A stretch of 7,347 nt of DNA, taken from NCBI GenBank assembly GCA_016302525.1, contig JAEDNJ010000075.1, positions 1-7,347 of the forward strand, read 5' to 3'. Positions within the stretch are counted from its first letter, which is position 1, and every line of letters begins with the position of its first letter. Shown one piece after another: positions 1 to 4,448 of the stretch. The notes under the pieces are model-generated. The model did not search any database, was not told the origin of the DNA, and was given only the letters and a program-made list of their open reading frames with translations. A program made the position numbers and the translations under genes. The stretch is from Phascolarctobacterium sp. Its GTDB lineage: Bacteria > Bacillota > Negativicutes > Acidaminococcales > Acidaminococcaceae.

Positions 1-536
1 ATCCAATGTGTTGAGGATACTGGGTTGAATGTCCCACGCATTTGATAGTAGAGATTAGGGTTATCAAGCTTGCCGCGCAAGCGGTCGTCAAGTATATCCC
101 AGTCCTCTTCGGTCAGTTCTGTGGCTTCTTCTACCCATATCCATGTGAGCTTGCCTTTATCGCTGGTTATCGACTTTACTTTTTCTCTCTGCTTATCGTC
201 CTTCATGCCGCGAAATATAATCGCGTTGCCTGTGGTTTTGCACTCTAGGCGGAGCGGAGACTCTCTTATATTCCAGTATTGCTCCCATTGGCTGCCAAAG
301 ATACGGAATATAGCAGTTTTTAGCTCTGCGAAGGTGCTATCTCTATTGGATTCATCTATCTTTCGCACACACAAAAGGTTAGCTCCCTTATATTTTGGGT
401 TGCTCAGCTTAGTGATGTAGTCTTGCGCTACATCAACGCTCTTGCCACTACCTGCGCTGCCCTTCATTAGGACATATCGCTTAGTACATTCGTTGACCTC
501 TCGGAATGCAGGGTTGAAGTAAACCTTCCTATTCAT
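1..536 (-). CDS. Terminase large subunit, PBSX-type, N-terminal ATPase part (cut by window edge)
   Basis: This is the motor ATPase and nuclease that packages phage DNA into the prohead. Only about 178 N-terminal residues are visible and the frame stays open to base 1, so the nuclease domain lies outside the window. A Walker A motif GSAGSGKS is at residues 26-33, a Walker B-like stretch IWVEEA at 133-138, and the family's GTFNPVS segment at 168-174. These are typical of the PBSX/Terminase_3 group. The start ATG at 536 overlaps the stop of the terminase small subunit by eight bases (ATGAATAG). A GGTGAT ribosome site about five bases upstream supports 536, although an in-frame ATG at 542 is possible. 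It is the third gene of the operon after the small unknown gene and the small subunit. Confidence 0.95.
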   Translation of the reverse strand, partial: MNRKVYFNPAFREVNECTKRYVLMKGSAGSGKSVDVAQDYITKLSNPKYKGANLLCVRKIDESNRDSTFAELKTAIFRIFGSQWEQYWNIRESPLRLECKTTGNAIIFRGMKDDKQREKVKSITSDKGKLTWIWVEEATELTEEDWDILDDRLRGKLDNPNLYYQMRGTFNPVSSTHW

Positions 537-1104
537 CTTCATCACCTGCCGGAGCTCCGTATACAGGCTCTATAACAAGCACTCCCAAGCCTTGTCCTAC
601 GTCCTTCTTCTTAGCATCATCTTCAATATCAAGCATCTTCCACAAGTCATTGGCTGCCGTGCTCCTGTCTCTAGCAGTTAGGTCAAGGCCAAACTGGTCT
701 TTAATCTCGCCACGCATGAGAGCTGTTTTAAAGCGCATTATCTCAGCTTTGTCTGCTATGGCCTTCTCAACTCTATACTCTTCTATCAAGATGCCAGGCA
801 TATAATCTATCTCTTGACCATTAGCAACATAAGTGCCATTTTTAGCTTCTTCTTTAGCTTTTTTAGTCGCTTCTTCACGAATTTTAGCAGTAAGCTCACT
901 AATTCGCTCGTTAACCTTAGCAAGTTTAAGCAGCCTATTAGCATCAACACTAGGCGTTTTATAGCCAGCTAATTTGGCAGCTTCGGCTTTTCGTTTCTTG
1001 CCCAGCTTAACGATGTACTCGCAGAATTTCTCCTGCATCTCTTGCAGTTCATCGTTTCTAGGTTTCCGCTTTTTCTTAGCAGGTGTTTCTAATCTTTCTG
1101 CCAT
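529..1104 (-). CDS. Terminase small subunit (Terminase_2 type)
   Basis: This is the DNA-recognition subunit that binds the packaging site and presents it to the large terminase. The protein has 191 residues. The N-terminal half fits the Terminase_2 pattern: a basic lead (10-16), then FCEYIVKLGKKRKAEAAKLA near 27-46 and NRLLKLAKVNERISEL at 56-71, which match the helix-turn-helix part of this family. A lysine- and glutamate-rich helix follows (72-90). The tail GLGVLVIEPV near 172-181 resembles the end of many small terminases. The start at 1104 is preceded by AGGTGA about six bases upstream. It overlaps the upstream gene by 29 bases and the large subunit by 8, which fits translational coupling. 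The identity is family pattern recognition plus position, and is strong. Confidence 0.88.
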   Translation of the reverse strand: MAERLETPAKKKRKPRNDELQEMQEKFCEYIVKLGKKRKAEAAKLAGYKTPSVDANRLLKLAKVNERISELTAKIREEATKKAKEEAKNGTYVANGQEIDYMPGILIEEYRVEKAIADKAEIMRFKTALMRGEIKDQFGLDLTARDRSTAANDLWKMLDIEDDAKKKDVGQGLGVLVIEPVYGAPAGDEDE

Positions 1105-1384
1105 TTCTCGTCACCTGCCTATATTTGGCAGCAAGGAATTTGATAACTTCAACCTCGCTGAACGTAGTGAATACAGCCACCTTCACCCTTGACTTGTCAG
1201 TGTTCTTGGGTTTAGGGTTGTCTTTATTGTATTCGTCCGTTGGGACGCTCTCTGATAACGTGATAGCTTGGACCTTCTTGTTTAGCTTGTCAGACCACTG
1301 CTGCCGCCGATCGAGCAGATATACAATGCCCTGCTGTTCCAATGCCTGCATCAGCTTATCAATCTTAAAAGCAAATCTACCCAT
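1076..1384 (-). CDS. Unknown phage protein preceding terminase small subunit
   Basis: I do not recognise this 102-residue protein. It is basic, with a hydrophilic middle (EYNKDNPKPKNTDKS, around residues 51-65) between two more ordered parts: an N-terminal helix-like KIDKLMQALEQQG and a C-terminal EVEVIKFLAAKYRQ. I place the start at ATG 1384 because AAGGAG lies eight bases upstream. The in-frame GTG at 1393 overlaps that ribosome site and is unlikely. The gene opens the terminase operon and overlaps the small subunit gene by 29 bases. In many phages this slot holds an HNH nuclease or a packaging accessory, but I see no HNH histidine/asparagine motif or cysteine pairs here, so no function is assigned. 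Confidence 0.8.
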   Translation of the reverse strand: MGRFAFKIDKLMQALEQQGIVYLLDRRQQWSDKLNKKVQAITLSESVPTDEYNKDNPKPKNTDKSRVKVAVFTTFSEVEVIKFLAAKYRQVTRNGRKIRNTC

Positions 1385-1413
1385 GCTATTCACTCCTTTG
1401 TGTATTTGGGATA

Positions 1414-1483
1414 GGTGCTTGGCTGCTAGGCTAGGAGGGGGAATCCTAGCAGCCTTAACCTTGGTGCCTAGCCAAGGCGCACC
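1414..1483 (-). other. Three-way junction fold with complementary loops upstream of the terminase operon
   Basis: An outer helix GGTGC/GCACC (1414-1418 with 1479-1483) encloses two hairpins. One has a 10-bp perfect stem (1421-1430 with 1445-1454, loop of 14). The other has a 6-bp stem CCTTGG/CCAAGG (1459-1464 with 1472-1477, loop of 7). The two loops carry CTAGG (1431-1435) and CCTAG (1467-1471), which are perfectly complementary and could form a kissing interaction. It ends about 20 bases before the ribosome site of the gene starting at 1384. It could be a riboregulator, a processing or antitermination element, or a protein-binding part of the packaging site. No known riboswitch class is recognised. 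Confidence 0.5.
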
Positions 1484-1488
1484 AATAG

Positions 1489-1520
1489 AAAAAGCCGCTT
1501 ATCTGCTATGATAAACGGCT
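1489..1520 (-). terminator. Intrinsic terminator between the tRNA-like element and the terminase operon
   Basis: On the minus strand an 11-bp stem (1520-1510 with 1503-1493, loop of 6) is followed by a run of five T that ends at 1489. One pair is G-U on the minus strand but would be a C-A mismatch on the plus strand. That indicates the minus-strand RNA is the functional one. Confidence 0.75.
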
Positions 1521-1530
1521 ATGTGTATGT

Positions 1531-1610
1531 CTACCCAATAACGTGCCTGCTACGCTAATATATAGCGTTTCCCTAGATAACGGAGCGTCGACACGATTTA
1601 CTGTTGGGAG
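1531..1610 (-). other. Branched inverted-repeat region after the tRNA-like element
   Basis: Nested complementary segments suggest a branched RNA fold. An outer helix pairs 1531-1538 with 1604-1610, with one bulged base. An inner four-base helix pairs 1542-1545 with 1592-1595, and a central hairpin ACGCTA/TAGCGT pairs 1552-1557 with 1563-1568 around a five-base loop. All pairs are Watson-Crick, so the fold is possible on either strand. No T-arm-like loop is present, so I do not call it a second tRNA. Confidence 0.4.
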
Positions 1611-1618
1611 ATGTCAAA

Positions 1619-1729
1619 TGGTCGGCGCCTGTGGGATTTGAACCCACGCTAACAGATATTTCACTGCTACTACAAGGTGAAAAAAATCTAAAAAGCCTTG
1701 CCCCTTCATCCTGCCTTGGGTAAGACGCC
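1619..1729 (-). tRNA. Class-II tRNA-like gene with an oversized anticodon loop, isotype undetermined
   Basis: The minus strand folds into a full cloverleaf. The acceptor arm is GGCGTCT (1729-1723) with AGGCGCC (1630-1624), with one G-U pair. The D arm is CCC/GGG in a context much like bacterial tRNA-Ser or tRNA-Tyr. The anticodon stem is CAAGG/CCTTG (1700-1696 with 1677-1673). A long variable arm forms TAGCAG/CTGTTA, and the T arm is GTGGG-TTCAAAT-CCCAC. The long variable arm makes it class II (Ser, Leu, Tyr or Sec type). The anomaly is an anticodon loop of 18 bases, rich in T, instead of 7, so no anticodon can be assigned with confidence. G1623 could be the discriminator. Alternatively an 8th, mismatched acceptor position (A1730/G1623) puts discriminator A1622 directly before CCA at 1621-1619. 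It may be a degenerate tRNA, a tRNA-like regulatory RNA, or a site derived from a host tRNA gene. Confidence 0.5.
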
Positions 1730-1730
1730 T

Positions 1731-1773
1731 AAAAACAAAGAGAGCTAAGCTGTTTGGATTTGCTTAGCTCTCT
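1731..1773 (-). terminator. Intrinsic terminator just after the late promoter
   Basis: A perfect 12-bp inverted repeat (1739-1750 with 1762-1773, loop of 11) is followed on the minus strand by TTGTTTTT. It begins about 16 bases after the predicted transcription start, so the promoter at 1796-1824 would by default yield an RNA of only about 55-60 bases. It could also serve to stop transcripts coming from the gene at 1856-2080. Confidence 0.85.
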
Positions 1774-1795
1774 CATATATACTTATTCATTATGT

Positions 1796-1824
1796 ATTAT
1801 ATCATCTATAAAAAGCGGTGTCAA
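1796..1824 (-). promoter_or_regulatory. Consensus sigma-70-type promoter, candidate late promoter
   Basis: On the minus strand a -35 TTGACA (1824-1819) is followed by a 17-base spacer and a -10 TATAAT (1801-1796). Both hexamers are perfect and the spacing is optimal. Start of transcription is expected near 1789. It lies about 30 bases after the stop of the gene at 1856-2080 and points to the tRNA-like element and terminase genes. Confidence 0.85.
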
Positions 1825-1855
1825 TTCTAGAATTTGTGAAAAAAATATATCCATG

Positions 1856-2080
1856 TTATTCCTCATCCCCTACAATGATGTGACCAGTAAGCATCGACCA
1901 GTCCGCATCTAAATTCGCTAGGCACTCATCATAGGTCCTGTATACTAGTCCAAGCTTTAATCTCATATAGTCAGCATCATCGCCACACCATGTAACTTCC
2001 TGCGTGGTGTAGGTGTATTCACTATCCATGGAAATGGTGTAGTATGTGTCACGCAACATCGGTTTCCATTCACTCTTCAT
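1856..2080 (-). CDS. Small phage protein sharing the C-terminal domain of the gene at 6568-6975
   Basis: This 74-residue protein is almost entirely one small domain: W5-K-P, YY at 13-14, V-T-W-C-G-D near 29-34, DY at 37-38, LGLVYRTYDEC near 43-53 and LTG at 64-66. The same order of landmarks appears in the last 65 residues of the protein at 6568-6975, so the two are paralogous domains. Such W-P-x-x-x-x-YY ... VY-x-T-x-x-E modules are common in Bacillota phage accessory proteins, and I know of no assigned function. The start at 2080 has AGGAG eight bases upstream and overlaps the end of the AbrB-like gene by 11 bases, so the two form a two-gene unit. The acidic tail ends GDEE. Confidence 0.8.
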   Translation of the reverse strand: MKSEWKPMLRDTYYTISMDSEYTYTTQEVTWCGDDADYMRLKLGLVYRTYDECLANLDADWSMLTGHIIVGDEE

Positions 2081-2261
2081 TATCTGCTCTCCTAATCTCT
2101 ATAATCTCGCCATCAAAGCTGACTATCACTTCTCGGTGCTCCTGCGTAATGCCCATAGTGTCAAGCCAAGTCTTTGGAAGTGCTACCCTTGCCGATATAC
2201 CTCCCTTGGATGCTGTGCCACCTGGCCGATTAAATGATACCTTTAGTTTCCTTTCTTCCAT
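2070..2261 (-). CDS. AbrB/MazE/SpoVT-type DNA-binding protein
   Basis: This 63-residue protein matches the swapped-hairpin AbrB fold pattern: KVSFNRPGGTASKGGISARV, then ALPKTWLDTMGI, a short polar linker, and EVIVSFDGEIIEIRR. The order is beta strand, basic loop, LPKxWLxxxGI helix, then two strands. Proteins of this family bind DNA as dimers and act as transition-state regulators or antitoxins. The ATG at 2261 is chosen because AGGAGG ends eight bases upstream; the in-frame TTG at 2267 sits too close to it. No toxin gene of PemK/MazF or Doc type adjoins it: the partner gene at 1856 is a different kind of protein. A regulatory role inside the phage is therefore more likely than a toxin-antitoxin pair. 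Confidence 0.8.
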   Translation of the reverse strand: MEERKLKVSFNRPGGTASKGGISARVALPKTWLDTMGITQEHREVIVSFDGEIIEIRRADNEE

Positions 2262-2284
2262 GGTCAATCCCTCCTAGTGAGGAT

Positions 2285-2290
2285 ATTATA
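2285..2290 (-). promoter_or_regulatory. Possible promoter (-10 only) for the AbrB-like gene pair
   Basis: A perfect -10 hexamer TATAAT on the minus strand lies 23 bases before the ATG at 2261 and directly after a hairpin terminator. The -35 position (TACACC, 2313-2308) is poor and falls inside the terminator stem. The promoter is therefore either weak or in need of an activator. Confidence 0.4.
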
Positions 2291-2303
2291 CATCATCCTA
2301 GAG

Positions 2304-2332
2304 AAAAGGTGTAGGGATTTCTCCCTACAACC
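2304..2332 (-). terminator. Hairpin terminator after the gene at 2334-2552
   Basis: On the minus strand GGT-T-GTAGGGA, a GAAA tetraloop and TCCCTACACC form a ten-pair stem with one bulge, followed by TTTTCTC. The GNRA-type loop makes the hairpin very stable, but the T run is short. Termination is likely rather than certain. Confidence 0.55.
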
Positions 2333-2333
2333 T

Positions 2334-2552
2334 CTATACTACAAAAGGCCAACCGCCTTCCGTTTCTTCTACCCATTCACCAACAATTTCATTCGCCTTT
2401 TCATGGCTCATGCCCTCAATATGCAGAAGAAAGTCTATTGCTTCAATAACAGCATTGTCGTACTCGTCCTGCTCTTCTATTGAAGCTACTCTATTGTTCA
2501 CTGCAAAGTTCGCCAGTTGGACTCGTTCCTTGACTTGCTCTAGTGTTTTCAT
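2334..2552 (-). CDS. Unknown small acidic protein
   Basis: I do not recognise this 72-residue protein. It is acidic and looks mostly helical, beginning MKTLEQVKERVQLANFAVN, with a middle segment EEQDEYDNAVIEAIDFLLHI and an ending EWVEETEGGWPFVV. There is no cysteine, membrane segment or obvious catalytic motif. The start at 2552 has GGAGG seven bases upstream, which is better than the alternative in-frame upstream start at 2576 that lies inside the preceding gene. It follows the gene at 2567-2752 after 14 bases and is closed by a hairpin terminator, so both are expected on one transcript from the promoter at 2785-2813. Confidence 0.7.
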   Translation of the reverse strand: MKTLEQVKERVQLANFAVNNRVASIEEQDEYDNAVIEAIDFLLHIEGMSHEKANEIVGEWVEETEGGWPFVV

Positions 2553-2566
2553 TTCCCTTCCTCCCT

Positions 2567-2752
2567 TTATTTGCACGCCAGCACATGTTTAAGGTGTAGC
2601 CACTGTAACACATAGTAGGCAGCCTTATCTGCATAAGTATCCGCCAGCTCCTTGTTGGCCTTCCTATACTTGTTTTGCAGAGCCTTGGCCTTTTCTGCCT
2701 TGCTCCAGCTCCTTTGGTAAAGTCTAACTAATTGGTTAATTCTCGGTTTCAT
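2567..2752 (-). CDS. Unknown small basic protein
   Basis: This 61-residue protein is strongly basic, with many lysines and arginines in its first 40 residues (KPRINQLVRLYQRSWSKAEK, then KYRKANKEL). It ends in a more hydrophobic helix AAYYVLQWLHLKHVL. The charge suggests nucleic-acid binding, but no family is recognised. The start at 2752 has AAGGAA roughly ten bases upstream. It is the first gene after a good promoter whose spacer holds a palindrome, so it is likely the lead gene of a separately controlled short unit with the gene at 2334-2552. Confidence 0.7.
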   Translation of the reverse strand: MKPRINQLVRLYQRSWSKAEKAKALQNKYRKANKELADTYADKAAYYVLQWLHLKHVLACK

Positions 2753-2784
2753 GGTTGATACTTCCTTTCTTTTGGGTTAATACC

Positions 2785-2813
2785 ATTTTATACCATTCGT
2801 CACGAATAGTCAA
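2785..2813 (-). promoter_or_regulatory. Promoter with operator-like palindrome in its spacer
   Basis: On the minus strand TTGACT (2813-2808), a 17-base spacer and TAAAAT (2790-2785) form a good sigma-70-type promoter for the gene starting at 2752. The spacer holds the 13-base palindrome ATTCGT-G-ACGAAT. This region starts directly after the terminator of the upstream operon. Confidence 0.75.
2795..2807. promoter_or_regulatory. Palindrome ATTCGTSACGAAT, candidate operator
   Basis: A perfect 13-base odd-centred palindrome lies entirely between the -35 and -10 of the promoter above, where a bound dimer would block RNA polymerase. It shares TTCGTGACG with the 18-base palindrome at 6011-6028. Which regulator binds it is unknown; the AbrB-like protein or an unseen phage repressor are candidates. 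Confidence 0.55.
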
Positions 2814-2818
2814 GGGGG

Positions 2819-2850
2819 AAAATAAAAAAGCAGGAAAAATTTTCCTGCTT
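2819..2850 (-). terminator. Intrinsic terminator closing the early/middle operon
   Basis: A stem AAGCAGGAA/TTCCTGCTT (2828-2836 with 2842-2850) is followed on the minus strand by TTTTATTTT. The stem starts within the stop codon of the RinA/ArpU-like gene, so it ends that operon immediately. Confidence 0.85.
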
Positions 2851-3289
2851 ATAATCCCATTCCACGAGCAAGGCCAGTGGCATAGGTAAATATATCTGAT
2901 AGCATGGTGTAGTAGCGAGCCTGGCTTACTCCAAGGATAGCGCATATCTCGTTCCGCAGTTTGCTCTGCTTATATTTAAAGTCTATGAGTTCTCCCTGCG
3001 GCTTTCCTGCATAGTATTCCTTTGTCCATTGTGCTACTTTCAGCCATTGGAGAGGACGCTTCAGCGTCTTAATATTCCTCTTGCCATTTATAGCAGGACC
3101 ATATTCTACCTCTACGCAGGCTACATCAGAGATATTGGCGATAGCTTTTAAGGCGGTAGGATCGCTCATCTTACAGTGACCACCGCCACCATGGGAGACA
3201 GTGCCACAATCATTTCGTTTATCTTCTATGGCTTGCCGTATGCAGACTTCATGCTGCCAGCAGAATTCTACTGTTTCCTTAATGTTCAT
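2849..3289 (-). CDS. RinA/ArpU-like putative late transcription regulator
   Basis: This 146-residue protein has the build of the small phage regulators that switch on late genes. A glycine-rich loop followed by SDPTALKAI sits at residues 34-50. A middle region is of the kind found in such proteins, and a C-terminal helix-turn-helix-like segment NEICAILGVSQARYYTMLSD lies at about 113-132. In RinA, ArpU and similar families this final segment resembles sigma-factor region 4. Location supports the role: it is the last gene of the early/middle run, close before the late promoter and terminase genes. It overlaps the preceding gene by 11 bases. Family assignment is by motif and position only; the cysteines (10, 16, 28, 39, 58, 116) show no CxxC pair. 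Confidence 0.55.
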   Translation of the reverse strand: MNIKETVEFCWQHEVCIRQAIEDKRNDCGTVSHGGGGHCKMSDPTALKAIANISDVACVEVEYGPAINGKRNIKTLKRPLQWLKVAQWTKEYYAGKPQGELIDFKYKQSKLRNEICAILGVSQARYYTMLSDIFTYATGLARGMGL

Positions 3290-3611
3290 CGTTCTTGCTC
3301 CTGTCTATACGCATTCCAGCTTCTTCCCAAAGGCATTGTTCCAAATCTTTAGTATCTACATAGCCTTGTTGATATAGTTGATATAGGTTGATGATTTCAT
3401 TCGCGAAGCGTTCTTCTCTACCTTCCTTCTTCATTAGTTTCCCATATTTGTCGTGAATGACCATTACAGGAATAGAGAGAAGCAGGAAGAGTGCTTGTTG
3501 GCACCCTTCCTTATATGATTTTTGCCGTATAGCTTCAATGTCGCTATCCTTCATCTGTCTAACAGGGTCCGGCTTCTTTATGCCCAATCTTCTGCGCTCT
3601 GCTCTATTCAT
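3279..3611 (-). CDS. Conserved-looking phage protein of unknown function
   Basis: The 110-residue protein begins MNRAERRRLGIKKPDP, a lead often seen in small proteins of Bacillota phages. It continues with a central hydrophobic helix (QALFLLLSIPVMVIHDKYG, about 39-57). The C-terminal part FANEIINLYQLYQQGYVDTK and DLEQCLWEEAGM resembles known unnamed phage families. The hydrophobic stretch is short and flanked by charge, so I read it as a core helix rather than a membrane anchor. The ATG at 3611 comes two bases after the SSB stop and has no near ribosome site, only GAGGAAA within the SSB C-terminal codons, so it probably depends on coupling to SSB translation. Confidence 0.72.
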   Translation of the reverse strand: MNRAERRRLGIKKPDPVRQMKDSDIEAIRQKSYKEGCQQALFLLLSIPVMVIHDKYGKLMKKEGREERFANEIINLYQLYQQGYVDTKDLEQCLWEEAGMRIDRSKNDEH

Positions 3612-3613
3612 GA

Positions 3614-4027
3614 CTAGAACGGAATTTCCTCGTCAAAGGGAACTGCTGCACCAAAACTTTCCATAGGAGAAGCCTGGCTATTCTTCGGGACTGCCGTAGT
3701 TCCCTTATCGCCCTTCTTTTCGATAAACTCAAAATTATAAGCGACAACTTCAGCTACAAACTTCTTCTGCCCATCGTTGCCTTCGTAGCTACGGATTTGT
3801 AACCGCCCTTCTACCAATAATCGTTGGCCTTTTGTTACATTATTCCCAATGGCTTCAGCCTGTTTACCCCAAATAACAACATTGATGAAGTCTGCATCAC
3901 GCTGACCGTTAGCGTCAGTATAAGGACGATTAACTGCTAATACAAACATAGCTACTACTTTGCCAGTATTGGTGTAACGCACTTCTGGATCCTTGGTTAA
4001 TCTGCCTAATAAAATAATTCTATTCAT
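3614..4027 (-). CDS. ssb: Single-stranded DNA-binding protein
   Basis: This protein coats single-stranded DNA during phage replication and recombination and recruits partners through its tail. The 137 residues show the bacterial SSB oligonucleotide-binding fold, from MNRIILLGRLTKDPEVRYTN through VVIWGKQAEAIGNNVTKGQR to VEGRLQIRSYEGNDGQKKF at about residues 1-105. A short flexible linker follows, then the classic acidic tip DEEIPF at 132-137. The length is on the short side for SSB because the linker is compact, as in many phage versions. The start at 4027 overlaps the stop of the DUF4406 gene by eight bases (ATGAATAG), with TGGAGGAAGAG just upstream as ribosome site. Confidence 0.95.
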   Translation of the reverse strand: MNRIILLGRLTKDPEVRYTNTGKVVAMFVLAVNRPYTDANGQRDADFINVVIWGKQAEAIGNNVTKGQRLLVEGRLQIRSYEGNDGQKKFVAEVVAYNFEFIEKKGDKGTTAVPKNSQASPMESFGAAVPFDEEIPF

Positions 4028-4448
4028 TCTCTTCCTCCAGTTCTCTTTCTACCCTCAAATTGATTGAACTCTCAGCCTGTAATTGAATCAGCCTTTTCCG
4101 TTCCTCTTTGGTAGCGTTCTCCTTAATGTCTTTCATGGTTAAAGCATGAGAGAGGATGTCATAGTAGTCTGCGCATCGTTCTTCAATTTCGCAGCCCCTA
4201 CTCCACCCAGCACCTGTAAGATAAAAGAGTACATCTGCGTCAGCTAATTTATCAATGGACTTCGCCAGATATTTAAGGGCAATGTTCTTATGCCCTTTAG
4301 CGCATGGATAATCCTCAAAGTATGAGTCGATAATATCAGCTTCGTTGTTTAGCTTCTTCTGCACGATGCGTTCAATTATGCTTCTCGTAAGCTTGATTTC
4401 CTCATCAGATTTTCCTTTCATGGGTTGGGAAATAAACACTTTAATCAT
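4020..4448 (-). CDS. DUF4406 protein (nucleoside deoxyribosyltransferase-like fold)
   Basis: The 142-residue protein carries the hallmarks of DUF4406. There is an N-terminal strand plus loop VFISQPMKGKSDEEI at residues 4-18, and the segment ADVLFYLTGAGWSRGCEIE at 71-89, followed by ERCADYY. This family is related to nucleoside 2-deoxyribosyltransferases, which cleave or exchange the base of deoxynucleosides, so a role in nucleotide metabolism is plausible but not shown. A charged helical tail of about 40 residues (KDIKENATKEERKR onward) lies outside the core. The start overlaps the stop of the membrane protein gene by ATGA, and the end overlaps SSB by eight bases. It is thus translated in tight coupling with replication genes. 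Confidence 0.85.
   Translation of the reverse strand: MIKVFISQPMKGKSDEEIKLTRSIIERIVQKKLNNEADIIDSYFEDYPCAKGHKNIALKYLAKSIDKLADADVLFYLTGAGWSRGCEIEERCADYYDILSHALTMKDIKENATKEERKRLIQLQAESSINLRVERELEEENE

Larger units (their letters stand above)
1385..1855 (-). other. Gene-free structured leader of the terminase (late) operon
   Basis: This stretch of about 470 bases has no credible gene on either strand but is packed with structure. Read in the direction of transcription it contains a consensus promoter, a 12-bp intrinsic terminator, a tRNA-like cloverleaf, a branched inverted-repeat region, a second intrinsic terminator, and a three-way junction fold just before the ribosome site of the gene starting at 1384. 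Each is listed separately. No second promoter is evident downstream of the first terminator. Transcription of the terminase genes from this leader would therefore need readthrough of both terminators, or a promoter that I do not recognise. The cohesive or packaging site could also lie here, since it often sits near the terminase small subunit gene. Confidence 0.7.

Noticed and set aside
70..420. Open frame of 116 residues on the plus strand
   Set aside because: It lies antisense to the clear terminase large subunit ATPase domain, has a serine/leucine-rich low-complexity product and no ribosome site or plus-strand neighbours.
1083..1511. Open frame of 142 residues on the plus strand
   Set aside because: It runs antisense across the unknown gene at 1076-1384 and the structured leader. 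The product has no recognisable domain, and all real genes are on the minus strand.
1531..1610. A second tRNA gene
   Set aside because: Nested helices exist, but there is no T-loop (TTCAAAT-like) or anticodon arm.
1619..1729. Attachment site consisting of a host tRNA 3' end
   Set aside because: The 5' half with a matching acceptor strand, D arm and variable arm is also present, which an attachment core alone would not need, and no integrase gene is in the window. It stays possible as an origin of the sequence.
2070..2261. Toxin-antitoxin pair with the gene at 1856-2080
   Set aside because: The AbrB-like protein could be an antitoxin by fold, but its partner is a paralogue of a phage protein domain and resembles no toxin family I know.
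2736..2945. Minus-strand frame of 69 residues across the terminator and promoter
   Set aside because: It reads through the intrinsic terminator and the promoter and overlaps the end of the RinA/ArpU-like gene in a different frame with no good ribosome site.
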